Part shown: piece by piece, positions 32,990 to 44,730 of the stretch
How positions within the stretch are numbered: position 1 is the stretch's first letter
Layout: every line of letters starts with the position of its first letter
NCBI RefSeq assembly: GCF_029784135.1
Contig: NC_073746.1
Coordinates: 224,639,882-224,703,881 of the forward strand
Direction: 5' to 3'
DNA length: 64,000 nt
Origin: Toxorhynchites rutilus septentrionalis
Taxonomy: Eukaryota; Arthropoda; Insecta; Diptera; Culicidae
Translations under genes and position numbers: made by a program
The notes under the pieces: generated by a model
The model's input: the letters and a program-made list of their open reading frames with translations, nothing else
What the model was told of the DNA's origin: nothing
The model's database searches: none

Positions 32990-33600
32990 TTAGAGTTAGT
33001 TTTGGCATCATTATTATGGCATTTAAATTATGTCGCCTTCGTCTCAGCCATAAGGTTCTCCGCGACCTCAGAATCGACAGTTTTCCTGAAATCTGGTTGA
33101 AGTCCGCCTTCACATATGTCTTTTCATCCATTACCCAGCAGTGTGGTTTTGTTAACTTCTGGTCGTACAACTTCCGGGCACGGCTTTTTGCGACCGTATT
33201 CTGTTTCTCGTCACGGTTTTGAGACTTCTGAACCTTAAACGTACGTAGTCCAGCTCGAGTTTGGGTATTCCGGACGAAAGTCGTCTTGCTCACATGCAAC
33301 TTTTTAGCCACATCTCAAACTGTGGCGTTTGGTTTCCAAACCGCCCCAACCACGCGTTTGTGATCGTTTTCGTTAACCCAACGACTTTTTTTCTGGATGT
33401 TCATTCCCGTTCAACAATTAGACGTTCTTCGAACCGTTGATACCAGACAACGTGGAATTCATGAATCCCAATTTTCTTCCGATGGCACGACGCGACAGAT
33501 CCTTATTTTCGAAGTACTCGTACAAAACTTTTTCGTGCACGCACTGTTCTTTCGTCGCCTATTTGAAAAATTCACGCACCTGATGAAATTAACTCAGAAT
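32990..33600 (-). pseudogene. Older ITm transposase, N-terminal half
   Basis: On the minus strand: HEKVLYEYFENKDLSRRAIG (helix-turn-helix, about 33545-33485), a broken middle, the second helix-turn-helix AKKLHVSKTTFVRNTQTRAG (about 33310-33250), QKSQNRDEKQNTVAKSRARK, then WVMDEKTYVKADF with the first catalytic Asp (about 33135-33095; DDET is now DEKT). The sequence then diverges before the nested element. Stops and frameshifts are present. Confidence 0.85.
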
Positions 33601-33829
33601 GTAAGCAATGCAAATTAAACTTTGTCTACGCATAATTCCAATTAATTTTACTCAACGGATCAAAAGTTAGAGCAATTTGAGTGTATGCGGATTTAAAACA
33701 GTACACCCTTTAAAGCAATATTCGTAATTACTCATTATCAGTGCTTGTCATTTTCGAAATTAAAAAATTAAAGAAAACTCAGATCTCTGTCTACAACTGC
33801 TTGCCAGATAAGGAATTTCCTAACGAATT

Positions 33830-34010
33830 TACGAGTAAAAGTGGAAGCCTAGGGGCCTTGGTTCCGAAGTACTGGTCGGATTCATCTCCTTGGGTTCCAC
33901 TATAACACCATTTTTTGCTGCACCACTATTTTGCGAGTAATGCGAGTTAACCAAGTCTGGCCGTCCAATCATTGCTCCGGGAAAGGAAGTAGTCTCTTCC
34001 GTGGGCGGTC
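33830..34010 (-). pseudogene. DD37E transposase catalytic-core scrap
   Basis: Minus-strand text PDLVNSHYS (second Asp, about 33965-33935) and, 20 or so residues on, VEPKEMNPTSTSEPRPLG (about 33900-33840) correspond to the WPDLASCHYS...VPKEMNPPNAPELRPIE region. The final Glu of the triad has changed. It lies just outside the TIR of the 31591-33710 element, so it is a separate insertion or a remnant of another copy. Confidence 0.7.
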
Positions 34011-34480
34011 CTCGTAGTAAATTTACTTATTCATGACAGCAGAAGTGATGAAAGTTCCGCTTATCAGTCCACAATTACAGTTTTTTTTCCCATGCAATGA
34101 ACTGTCGTTCACGCCGGTTATGTAGATTCAACAAATTTTGCTAATTCTCGAGCGGGTAGAGCGGTGTTTTCGGTTTAAGCGTGTAAGATCGAATCACAGC
34201 GCTCTTGCTCCGATGAAACCATGAAATAAACAAATGACTTATCCTGACAACTAATGCCGACTGTGATTCTATACACTTTTAACTTGATTTATTGAGAATT
34301 AGATGGACAATGGATAATTTCATAATGTTCTTCTTCTTGCGACAGCAAAACACAACGACGATTTTATATTTGTCCCACTGCCACAATCATCTACCTTCAT
34401 CATTCAATCATACACAAACATTCTCCATCCGACTGTATGAGACCCGACACGGTACCTCTGTTTAATATTTCTCTTCTGCT
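34011..34480. other. No feature recognised
   Basis: Intron sequence with a TTTTTTTT tract near 34081. I see no gene. Confidence 0.4.
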
Positions 34481-34940
34481 ATGCTTCGGCTCGTCAGTGC
34501 AAGCTCTGTTCTAGGCTTGCTTTGTACATATTCTGAGAATGCATGAAATCAAATTATGCACGTCCGTTCAACACGGTAACAACATAAAAACTGAGTTTGA
34601 CCAAGGGGAGCACAATATGTATAGCGTTTCGGCTGGAAGGCATGCATCAATCGCTGGCCTCACATGACTGAGATGGGTTTTCGAACCTCATTTATATATA
34701 GATTTTTTTAATTTCAGTAGTTTGCTTTCGAAGCAGTGTTTGAGTCAATAAGTATTAAATATATAACTCGTACACCTATTCTCTTCCCAATGAAGTGATT
34801 ATCATACCACTTCGTTAATGCGGCATAAGGTTAAAACCTCAAAACATTGCAGCTCAAACGTAACGCTCTCGTTTTCGAATTTTTAAACTTACACCCGAGT
34901 ACAGTAATGAAAGACATAGTCTTACGTCAATTGATCACAC
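34481..34940. repeat. Dispersed repeat shared with 27440-27640 and 40370
   Basis: CGTCAGTGCAAGCTCTG, GAGCACAATATGTATAG, TTTAAACTTACACCCGAG and ATGAAAGACATAGTC recur in diverged form at 27.4-27.6 kb. The last word recurs at 40370 (ATGAAAGACATAGTCCTAC). The family is unclassified. Confidence 0.5.
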
Positions 34941-34944
34941 GAAA

Positions 34945-35410
34945 TTTTAGGAACTGAAGAGTGTACAGGATAGTAGGCATATGTCATCAGGATAAGTTCA
35001 TTTGTATGCATCATGGTAGGACAGATTTTTTTTCGAACGGAATCCGAAGAAATCTGTGACTGCGGTCTAAGGAGTGACGCTCCCATAACTTTTGTAAACA
35101 TCAAACAGGAAATTTATCCAAAGGAGTGTTTTTAGAACAGGTTGCTGTCTTTCATGAGGATGATCTGCTTTTATGACCCGACTTCGCTAAGTTGTCACTA
35201 TTCAAATTCGACCGAACAGTGGTACAACAACAATGACGTCATGGTTTCCAACGATAGGAATCCGACCAAAAGCAAGGTCGATTGAAGAATACTGGGCCAA
35301 CTAACGAAGAAGGGTGAATCTGCCATCGACGAGAAGAAGTTTAAACAAATATAGAATGTGGCTACCAAAAGTGGGGAAACAACTGGTGCGAAGGATTATA
35401 GACCGTGTTT
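34945..35410 (+). pseudogene. DD37E transposase relic
   Basis: The + strand pieces GLRSDAPITFVN (about 35070-35105) and LSCHYSNSTEQWYNNN (about 35195-35240), followed by NRNPTKSKVD and RILGQL, follow the order of ICSCGKRSAPF, DLASCHYSKDVLEWYEANG, NPPNAPELRPIE and YWA of the DD37E core. Several stops and frameshifts are present, and the catalytic acids are mostly changed. Confidence 0.6.
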
Positions 35411-36060
35411 GGAAAAAAGTTCCATGTATCGGGCAATGTACATTGCCCGATACATTGAAATATAAAATGCGTAATTTTATTCTAACATGATTTTCAAGTT
35501 CAATTGTTTTTCATTGTCAACCTCCATTCTTAACCAAAAAATTTGAACAAATGCCTGCTGGAACTCAACAATGCTTATTGTAGTTTACTACAGACAGGTT
35601 CCGTTTTAAAATACAAGTACTTTCATCGAACCATATTTGTAATAGGCAAGGCTAAGAAAACTACCGCCAAAGAAAGACTATCGATGTTACCCAGCTAAAC
35701 CAAAAGTTCACTCAAACTTAGTTAAAATTGACAGTGACTCATAAAGTGTTAGCAAGTGTTTACGCATGACGATGAAAAAGACGAAAATATACATCAAAGA
35801 ATTCGATTGAAGGTAAAAGGAAGAATCGAAAAGCCACCATCTTAAATCTCATCTGATGACTCACTTTCATCAGCATCGACTGCAAATGAAGGTGTTCTAA
35901 CAGAAGACATTACTCTGAATTTTATATAATCGACTAGATATAGTTTGTTATACGCCATTATATGACAATTCGTCAGTGATAACTGCTTCAAAGTCAATAT
36001 ATAAATTTGCTTTTCGATTTCAACAATAGCACCCAAAACATTAATTGAAACAGAAGTAAC
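35411..36060. other. No gene recognised
   Basis: A short perfect inverted repeat (ATGTATCGGGCAATGTACATTGCCCGATACAT) occurs as a 32-bp palindrome near 35429-35460; read as ATGTATCGGGCAATGT and its inverse. The rest of the stretch is featureless. Confidence 0.5.
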
Positions 36061-36760
36061 TTCTTAACGGCGCAATTGTCAATTACAATGAACAGCCAAA
36101 TTATATGTGGCTTCCTACAGCTCATTTCCATTACTTCCCCGACGCTAGTAATCAACAAGTTGAAACGAGCGCAACAAGTAGAACCAAGTGTAGCGTGTGC
36201 AACAACGACGAGTTTCCTCTTGATGCAGCTTTCATCTCTCATTTCCATTCAGAACACGCTTCCCATTTCCCTCCAATGGCTTTCGGGTGATTCTTCCCAT
36301 ACAATGCAATAATGGATTCCCGTAACCATCCGCCCGGTCGTTTCAGGGCTGACAAGGATTATAATCCGCTTCGTCCTTGATTTTCTTGGTGGGGGAAAAG
36401 AGAGAGAGATAGACGACGTGTGTTTCCATTCTGCAAGGCGGTGAAGAATATGTCAATGGAACTACTGGCCCGCTTGCCAGGAAGCTGTATTCTGGTGCAT
36501 GTGGATTTTCATCTCCCATATATTTTCACACGCTCACACTGAAATTTCCACGCAGAAGCTCATAGTGTCACGTGTTGCTGTCGGTGCTTCTCAGCAGAGA
36601 AAGGAAGATCTGAGAACGCGTAAAATAAGGCCATAAAATACGGCGAAGTCGTGAGCCAACTGTTGAACGAGTTTTAGCACTGCTTTGGCTGTCTCAGCAT
36701 AGTTTTTTTACGAGCGGAAAGGGAATCAGCTTAGTTCAGCGTGTGAGTTACATACAACAG
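36061..36760. promoter_or_regulatory. GC-richer intronic island
   Basis: The composition differs from the surrounding AT-rich intron, and there is a GA-rich run (about 36397-36410). Frames of 61-84 residues on both strands have no domains. Position in the VMAT intron suggests possible cis-regulatory DNA. This is speculative. Confidence 0.2.
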
Positions 36761-38086
36761 ATAGTTGATGGCTGCAAATTAACAGCATTACGCAACATTT
36801 CTTTAACCCAACCAAATTGATTTAAATAAAGTAACATATATAGATATATGCACAGCAAAAAAAATTGTTGTAGAATTTAGAACATAATGCATACGTCTAG
36901 ATTGTATTAGTGCTTATTATGAAGAAGCCAAATTACAAGCAAATAATTTAGATGTAATGCAAAAAAATCGCTATGTTCAACTGGAAGAAAGTTTAATTAA
37001 TGACCCAAAAATATGACTGACGAATCCCTGATCGGGATACAAACTAACAAGCCGTTGTAGCGTTACAACAAACGTCACAAGTACCCATTTCAGGGACTTA
37101 ATCCAGATTATTCAACTCATAACACTGAAATAATTTATTGAGTTTGTTCGGTTATTTATTCATTTCAACGACGAATTAAATTGAAGATAAACGGTGAAAA
37201 CGGTGAACCACCTTTCCACATGCTCCAGTGTTGGAGATTCAATTAGGTAATGCTTTATCCACTCGTCGTTGCGTGAATGAACAGTTGGTTACAGTTAAGT
37301 CCTTCAAAGTGGGAATAAAATTCGAAAACGATAAAAACACTGTATACTTGATTTGGTAGCGCCATCAAATAAACATACACATATATTCATCGTATGTATT
37401 TATACAGCTCATCCACCCGATAATAGCAGTGGATGCGATTATACGAACCGGCAGCAGGTAATATATCCTGGCTGTCCGGAAGAGGATAGATAGAATAAAT
37501 GTATTCCGCATCGTGTGAGTCTAGCTGTCTATTGGACGCACAAAATTTTTCACAATGTGAACTATACACAAATGATTGAAGACTTCATATCATTTATCTG
37601 TTATAACTTGTTATAATTTCAGATGATTTTAGATTTCAGAGATAGAATCTTGCACTGCTACTGAATTATTTCTACGAAAAGAAAAACAAATGTCAGCGGT
37701 TCTAAATCGACTTTTTAAATTATAAAGACCATAAGGTGTTTAAAAAATTTATGTTTTGCGTTTTAGCACTAAATTGTATTGCAAGACTCTTTTATTATGT
37801 TACCTATCATGTACGAATCATGAGTGTTATAAAAGACGAATTTCATGCCAACTCGACTGGCCATTGGTAGCAACAACACAGATTGCAGTGAAAAGTTGTA
37901 GTTGAAAAGACATTGACCATTTAAGCAACTTTGCAGACTTGAAATCTTCGAAAAATACTTAGACTATTTTTTGAAAAGTTCCAACATCTTTTTCTTTATT
38001 TTTTACAAAATTTTTAATTCTGATCAAAAGATGAAATTTAGGAAATTGTTTTTTTTTGTTTTTTAAAGAAAAATTACACTGAAAAT
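36761..38086. other. No feature recognised
   Basis: AT-rich intron. No transposon ends or coding motifs were found. Confidence 0.4.
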
Positions 38087-38087
38087 G

Positions 38088-38239
38088 AGGAGGCGATCTG
38101 GCGTAGTGGTAACATCCATACCTCTCACGCTAAGGGTCATGAGTTCAATTCTCACTCCCGACATTCTTCCAAAAAGTGGAAGTAACAGTGACGAACCAGC
38201 CAAAAAGTGTTGAAAGTCACTATAATACAGAAAAAAAAT
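38088..38239 (+). mobile_element. tRNA-derived SINE (family B), full length
   Basis: GAGGCGATCTGGCGTAGTGG starts the copy. The degenerate B box GAGTTCAATTC lies about 55 bases in, and the body ends AAGTCACTATAATACAG followed by an A tail (38231-38238). It matches the minus-strand copy at 3449-3597. No clear target duplication was found. Confidence 0.85.
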
Positions 38240-38427
38240 ATTCAAAACATTTAAATTCATTTTTCTCAAAAACGTATTTTTTCAAAATCTCAAAGAAATT
38301 ATTTCAATAGCCTTTACTAGTGTACACGATCTTGTAGATGGATAGTTTAAAGATTTCTGTATTGATAAAATATAGTTTTCATGCTGCAATATCTTATTTT
38401 GATTTTGGAACTCATTTTTAGTAGCTT

Positions 38428-38506
38428 GTTGTGTTATCCGTGATTTTCGTTATTCGCGGTGAGCTAGCCAGACTTTTCCGCGGATAATCGGAGTTCTACT
38501 GTATGT
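38428..38506 (-). mobile_element. pogo/Tigger-like terminus
   Basis: Read on the minus strand it begins TACAGTAGAACTCCGATTATC, resembling the CAGT-NN-AACCTCCGATTATC ends of pogo/Tigger elements (from memory). Only one end was found, so it is a fragment. A related palindromic CGATTATATACAGT motif lies at 62385-62429. Confidence 0.5.
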
Positions 38507-38667
38507 CTTGTTGTAGTACGCGATTTGTTCGAAAACCCGCGCCTCAAACTATGGTTTATTTTTACTAGAGATCGGACACTTATCGGCTTCGTTGGAAGAG
38601 ACAATGTCGCTGAAGTTGTTTTTCTTTTTGATAATTTTATCAGAATTCAATGTGAAGGAGAGAAGTA

Positions 38668-39335
38668 CCGTTTTGTCTCAAATTTTGAACACTTAAGCTT
38701 TTTTGGCCATTAAACAGTGTCTCATTACTTAAAATGGTACTTTTTACGAAATAAATGTGGTTTTTGGATACAATTCATTTCCATTCATTTGTCCACCATA
38801 AAATTCATTTACAAATACAGCTATTCCACGCCAAACCGATATAGTGCCCGTTTGACTCGTATTTTTTTATTTTTTCATTAGGGTGACCATTTCCATTTTA
38901 GCGTAGTCCGAAAAATAAACTTTTTTCTCTTTTTTCAAAAAATTACTTTTTTTAAAAATTCATAACTTTTGAATTACTAGACCGATTCAGATGATCGACG
39001 TATCAATTTAAAGCCAATCACCTTTTCTGAAAAACTACTATACCTGCAGAAGATTTGAATTTTGCTCCCGTTATTACTGATTGTATTCGTTTTTTATTGT
39101 TTTCATAGTCTCGGGACTTAAGGCGCTATATTTTTTTATATTTTTTCTGGAAAGATGAAAATTTCTCACATATCATATATCGAAACCAGAGAGGCGTTTT
39201 TTTCGTTTTTGAGTTATGATTTTTCAAAGTTAACCACAAAGAATGTCAGGTTTTTTATTATTCAATTATTTATTACATTAAAGTTCAGTAAATTCACATT
39301 TAAAAATGTAGTGTTCGGAATTTGAGACAAAACGG
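38668..39335. mobile_element. 668-bp MITE with 26-bp TIRs and TA target site
   Basis: The left end CCGTTTTGTCTCAAATTTTG (38668-38693) and the inverted right end (39310-39335) match at 24 of 26 positions. TA flanks at 38666-38667 and 39336-39337 fit a Tc1/mariner-type target duplication. There is no coding capacity. It starts with CCGTT like the 55010-55617 MITE but is otherwise different. Confidence 0.85.
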
Positions 39336-41469
39336 TATTTTTGACTAATAAGATGCACGCTGTTCTTAAAACTCTAGTTGATTCAGGTGAAACATAGTAT
39401 GCTATTGTTTTTAAACTGGGAAAAACATTTTGATACTGCGTTGGAATACATTGAATAATGGAAGGCTAGTCTAGAAGAAACACATTGGAACATATGAATT
39501 GTATTGAAGGTCACTCCTAAATGGTCAGATGTTCAAAGCAGCATTGGTAATTTTTTTTTGAAAAATAAGTGGACTATTTTGGAAATATAATATGGGGTCA
39601 AGTTATGAGCTATCAAAATTATTAATATTGAACTCAATTTCTGAGTAAGATTTTATAAGGTTGTATTTAAAATGTTATTTTTACCTAATAGTTCATTGAT
39701 TTCTCAACAATTTCGAGAAATGGTTTTTTTCTCCAAAGAAGGTGAATTGTATTGGATACGCCCTTATAAAAATAAATCGTTATTAAAATTGGTAATCTAA
39801 TAATGAAAATTGTGATTTTTTATAGTTGCCAGAAGGTTCAAAAAACTTAGAAGGGTAGTGCCCAAGACTCGACCGCATTGTTAACGTAAGGCTACAATTA
39901 TTTTTTAATTCGCTCGAAGCTTCGTAAATTTGTTCCAACCCAGAGAAATTAAAAGTGTTGCCTACCGTAGTTCTGCATCCCTTTAGCTTAGCACGAAATA
40001 TGTTTAGAGCGCAAAGCGCCATCGAAAGTACTCAAACCCCTTTTGACGAGATTCCCAATAAAACTCATGCGAGAACCGGTTGCCAAAAACTTCCAATTTG
40101 AAATACGCACTACCTTGACCCGAAAACAATGCTCGAACTCACCTATCGAACAAAATTGCACTGCTGTTTGTTTTTTCTGCCATTCTTCCTATGTATCGTG
40201 TAAAACCTCTCAACCAAATGTGAACAAATTCATAATATTTACAAATTCAGAATGTATCGTTAGAAATTTTCCAATTCGATTGGTGTGCAAATAATTGAAA
40301 TTTATTCGTAGCGAAAGTAGTTATTAACGTCAATTCTATTTCCTAAGATCGCAACCTGTTTTTTGATGAAAGACATAGTCCTACATAAAAAAGTGTCGCG
40401 TCAAAATCTGCTGTTCTATATTTTACAACTAATCATAATTTTGTTCAGAGTCAAAATAGCGATACATGAACTTTTGTCGAAGGCATTAGATTTCTATCTT
40501 TTATAGTTTCTGGAATGGCATTTTTGTATGGACTCCTGGAAAAATAATGTTTTACTCAAAACATTTTTATGTATGAATTATCGCGATTTACATGTTCTGC
40601 AAACTTTTAGAAACATGTCAAGAACATGTCACTTTTAAAAATCAACATTATGTTTAAAAAACCTTTTTTGAAACTGGTTTCAGTTCTTTATTCTCTCACC
40701 TTTTCAGACACGTCTAACATGTATACCGAGTGCATAACCTCACGATAATCAAAGGCAATGCTCAACGCTACCTTCACTTTGATGCCATAGATTATGATTT
40801 TTTGGTTTTAATTCCGGTGAAAGACGTCATCTTGATACTTGTTGGCTAGGTTACATGTTAAACTCGTAAACTTCTGTTTAGTCATCAGTCAGAATGCGTT
40901 TTATTAATGTAGGGTTGACAATGATTTGTTTTTGCATGTCTTCAGCGACTTTCACGCGATTGTGTTTAGAAGAAAATTCGGTTCGTTCGGATCTAGCCGT
41001 GTCGCATCGCATTTCTTGACAAAAAAATAAGGTAAAAAAGTACGAAGTAATGAATCAATTCTGAAATCAGTGATCATAACACACACACGCACATGAACTA
41101 ACAATATCTACACCGTAAACATACTAAAAGAATGGCATGTATTGCCTGGAACAGGTTCAATTTAGAACTATAGCTAGAGGAAAACAGTATCAGTATTTCA
41201 CACAGTAAGCAACATGAGAAAGTATCAAGTCTGTTCACACAGAGTACACATGGTTCAAGCTGTTTAAGGTTTTCAGTAATGTTTATCTCACAATTGAGTT
41301 TAGGATCAGTGCCAAGACAAATACATAAATTTCCTGGAAATGTCAAAAATATTAAGCATTGAGCATGTCAAGCTATTCTTTTGTGTTGTTTATTTGGTTG
41401 TTATTATTGAGGCAGGGAATTTGACAAAAACACGATCTATTTCTTTGGAACTCGGTTTTATCATCACGG
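39336..41469. other. Intron; dispersed-repeat words only
   Basis: AACCCGAAAACAATGCTCG-like text at about 40118 recurs at about 26750, and the ATGAAAGACATAGTC repeat word lies at 40366. Frames of 79-83 residues have no recognised domains. Confidence 0.45.
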
Positions 41470-42374
41470 AGGGGTAGTGGGGGCTAATTGGCCAAGGGGG
41501 GCAAAGTGGTCACCTGCTTGTTTGGTATTAACTATTGCAACCGTATTGATAGTCACTTTATGTTTTAAGAATTTAATGACTTTTGAGTCACCCTGTACTT
41601 CAGTAGAGCTGTCAAAATGTTAAAATATAAATAAAAATAAACAGAAATTTCTGCTTCGATAGCCATTGAGCCGTGGTTCTGTGCGCATGGTATCTAAGGA
41701 ATTTAGTTTATTCAATCTGACATGTTGGACAAATCATCAGTTTGGACAACTGTTCACCTATTCTAGGAGAGGTGAACAGATATTTTGTCCAATCTCAGCG
41801 ATTAATTAGCATAGAAATTACTTTAATGTTTGGGGGGCAAAGTGGTCAATGTTCTGTTTACTAAAGTTGATATACCTCATCACATTCTGCTCCTAGAAAA
41901 TTCCTTTTGTGGCTTTGACCCTGGAAAAATATGCCACTCCAACTAAACCAAGCCTCATTATGTAGAACGTTATGTGTTTCTTACTACGTTTTTGTATGCA
42001 TGAGAAAATTTAAATTGAGACTCTAAGTGAATAAACCAAGCTTATTTCATACCTACCTATATCAAACATGATTTGAACAAATTTGGGCGGAAATACGCAT
42101 AAATCTATCCCATTCAGCTTGATATGTTCGAGTGACCACTTTGCCCCCACTAGGTGACCACTATACCTCCAAGCAAAAAAATGTTCAATTTTTTATTTTT
42201 TTTTCTAATGATAAAAAATGTACTATTTTGAATTTTTATAGTAAAAGCAGTTTTCTATCTTGAACAACAATGAGTTGAACTATAATATTCTTCGAAAAAC
42301 GGGAATTGAAGTGGTATGTTGACGGTGGAAATGGGCATATTCCTTAGAGTGACCACTATTCCCCCACTTCCCCT
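41470..42374. mobile_element. TIR-flanked AT-rich repeat, about 0.9 kb
   Basis: AGGGGTAGTGGGGG (41470-41483) is inverted as CCCCCACTTCCCCT at 42361-42374 (one mismatch in 14). The motif GGGGGCAAAGTGGTCA recurs near both ends and in the middle (about 41497, 41830, 42135 inverted, 42350 inverted). A nested hairpin lies at 41742-41792. No target duplication was recognised and there is no transposase. Confidence 0.55.
41742..41792. repeat. Long hairpin inside the 41.5-42.4-kb repeat
   Basis: TTGGACAACTGTTCACCT (41742-41759) pairs with AGGTGAACAG (41770-41779) and TTGTCCAA (41785-41792), with a small internal bulge and a 10-base loop. Confidence 0.75.
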
Positions 42375-42539
42375 ATGCATGTATTGATGTTTGAGTTCAC
42401 GGCGGGTAAACAATGAAGCCGTCTATTGATGGTGTGACTACTTTTTTGCCTCAGAAACCAAGTTTTTGTTCCACTTCGTATGTATGTTGAAATAAGCTTG
42501 TGTACGCGGGCAACGAGGTACATGTAAGACTGAACTCTT

Positions 42540-42555
42540 TTCTCTCTCTCTCTCA
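42540..42555. repeat. (CT)n tract
   Basis: A short CT microsatellite (TCTCTCTCTCTCTC) lies in the intron. Confidence 0.85.
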
Positions 42556-43852
42556 TGTATGGATGTATCAACGTAAAAAGTATACCAGGTATATTACATT
42601 GATTGTGTGATAAACACACTATCCAATACAAAAATTCAATAAGAATAACCATTTGCTCTAGCAAATTGTTCATCGGCGAATGTCCTAGTCGAAGTGAAGC
42701 GACTTAGAGGACAGTCAATTTTCATTTTTCATCTTCGAAAATAAATTTTGGATTCTGATTAAAAGTCCACAGACAAAATGATCGTCATCGGGTCAGAAAT
42801 GCCATTCTGATATTGTACCTTAGCCTTTCAAACATATTTCAAAATTTCCAAGCAACCATATTTCTAATCTTTCTCCGACCAAACTATAACAGTATGTATT
42901 CGTGGGTTGTCAGCATATAGAATCCTCATCATATTTTCCAAAATGTTTACATTCTGAATCATGCTTCTATTGTTTTCTGATCCGCTATACTGCAAACCTG
43001 ATCTTAGTCTGCAACAAAATTTCACTCATTTTAGAGGCATACCGTGGTTTCATGGTAGGAAACAGAGGAAGTAGAAAACCTTTCAATACCAATTTCGATT
43101 TTCCTCCTTCTTCGCGATATCACAGAAGCGGCCCATTTTACAAACGGGGGTGGAAAGCTGACGATTGTGTCTTGAATGACGGGTGAAAAAGCAAAGCTTG
43201 TACCTTAAAGAAACACCATCCCTCACAAATTTCCACTGCCATCATGATGATTGCTCCCCACACCCTCTCTTTTAAAAATTTGATCGTCGTACATTTTTAT
43301 CACTTTTTCAGTCCCGTCCCCATTGCCACCGATTTCAGATACTCTTTCTGTCTTTTTTTTCTACATAACATTCTTGCGTTGGCTGCATCCATCTGTGCTT
43401 TAATGTCGCTTCATTCTAAAGGGCAATTTTACAGTGCCTGATGCTTTGCACTTTTCCGGTCGGAAGCTGAAATAAAAGTAGACTGCCATCATAAGCTAAT
43501 ACCGTTCCTTTCAATTCACTTCCTTGCTTTGGTATGGCAGCGAAAGGCATTATTTGCATTACACTACACGATGTGTGTGTCATTTCAATTGACAACTGTG
43601 TCCGCTACAATGTGAAGGGATGTAGGCAATTGAATCGTTCTAATGAACTTCCTCGCATTTTGTTAACATTACTTTGAGTGTTTATTTTTTTTGTTTTTTT
43701 TTTAAACGTGAATGAAGATAAATCTGACGAAAAAGGATTGCAGTAATTCATACTTCAAATATATCAATTTTCAACTGTCCAAGATGTAGCACTTATCTAC
43801 CGCAAATTTATTAATAAGTTCTCTGGGTTTCTTCTAAAACAACTAATATTAT
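42556..43852. other. No gene recognised
   Basis: The interval around 43040-43440 is somewhat GC-richer, with pyrimidine-rich strings, but I see no motif. The 94-residue frame at 42902-43186 has no domain. Confidence 0.35.
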
Positions 43853-43965
43853 CATGCCAGGGGTTCGAGTTCCCGTTCTAGTCGGGGGATTTTTCGTTAA
43901 AAAGGATTTTCTTCCGAATTGCACTGTAGTAACGCGTATTCTAGAGATTGCCGCTCAGTTAGATG
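43853..43965 (+). mobile_element. tRNA-derived SINE (family A), interrupted fragment
   Basis: CATGCCAGGGGTTCGAGTTCC (B box region) through ACGCGTATTCTAGAGATTGC matches family A. It stops at 43965, where a mariner-type terminus begins. The A box side is missing. Confidence 0.75.
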
Positions 43966-43967
43966 TA

Positions 43968-44085
43968 CGAGGGCAGTCCGATAAGTACTTAGCCTACAAA
44001 AAAACAAAAATTTTGGAAAAGTGGCGATTTATTTCTCAACATAGTCTCCTTTTAGCTCGATACACTTGATACACCTCGATACACC
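43968..44085 (+). mobile_element. Mariner-type terminal fragment inserted in the SINE
   Basis: CGAGGGCAGTCCGATAAGTAC follows a TA (43966-43967), then TTTATTTCTCAACATAGTCT and CTTTTAGCTCGATACACTT. This is a familiar terminal and subterminal pattern of a mariner subfamily (recognised from memory). GATACAC is repeated three times near 44058-44085. No opposite end was found. Confidence 0.5.
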
Positions 44086-44279
44086 AACTGATTCAACCGC
44101 ACCTGTAGATAGGGTGGAGTTTCCAGTTCCATAATCTATCTACATATATTTTTGAAATGTTTACAGACAACAAGGACTATATTTTGGAATTCTCATAGTA
44201 AAATACACAACTTTTGCAATAACGCAGTCTTCCACTTGCCGTACCTATCTATTTAGTGTAGATTTCATCCCACCAGGAT
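44086..44279. other. No feature recognised
   Basis: AT-rich intron. Confidence 0.4.
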
Positions 44280-44730
44280 TCCACCAAAGCTCAATTCCTG
44301 CTTGGCCACGGGAGAGCTATTCCCGACGCTATTTGGCTAATAAGTGCTACTATTATTTTATTTTCATTTCGCTTCACGCTCCCTGCCGTTCCGGCCGGTG
44401 CTTGCTGCCGTCTAAAACGCCGGAATGATTGAGTGTAAGTAAAGACGCGGGTGGAGGAGAAAAAAATCATCGCTACCACGGCAACAAATCTCTCCCCGAT
44501 TGCTGTCTGTTCCCCGAGCTCCGCTTTCATATTACATTGTGTGGGAGTATGTACGGTGATGGTCGGAAAGTTGATAAAAAGTGGTCCCAAGAGGAAACGA
44601 AATGAATTTGCCAACCCGCCCGTTCCGTTCGTGTGCTGCCTCTCACTGAAATTATTTCCCATTTGGGCGCATTATCGTCGGCTGTGGAGAGCTCATCTTG
44701 CGTTCCTCACAATTCCAATGAAGATGTAAA
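44280..44730. promoter_or_regulatory. GC-richer intronic island
   Basis: A clearly GC-richer stretch (for example CTGCCGTTCCGGCCGGTGC near 44382) lies within AT-rich intron. Overlapping frames on both strands (123 and 92 residues) have no domains, so coding is not supported. It is a candidate regulatory region of VMAT by position only. Confidence 0.25.

Larger units (their letters stand above)
31591..33710 (-). mobile_element. Older ITm-type element, host of a nested copy
   Basis: The left end AAGGGTGTACCGTTACAAG (31591) and the inverted right end AAGGGTGTACTGTTTTAAA (ending 33710) are flanked by TA (31589-31590, 33711-33712). The younger element at 31658-32955 sits inside it. Without the insert the host is about 0.8 kb and carries only the N-terminal part of a DD37E transposase (33000-33600), so it was internally deleted. 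Confidence 0.8.

Noticed and set aside
44291..44729. Overlapping frames of 123 and 92 residues on opposite strands
   Set aside because: Neither has a domain. Both probably result from the lower stop density of the GC-richer island.
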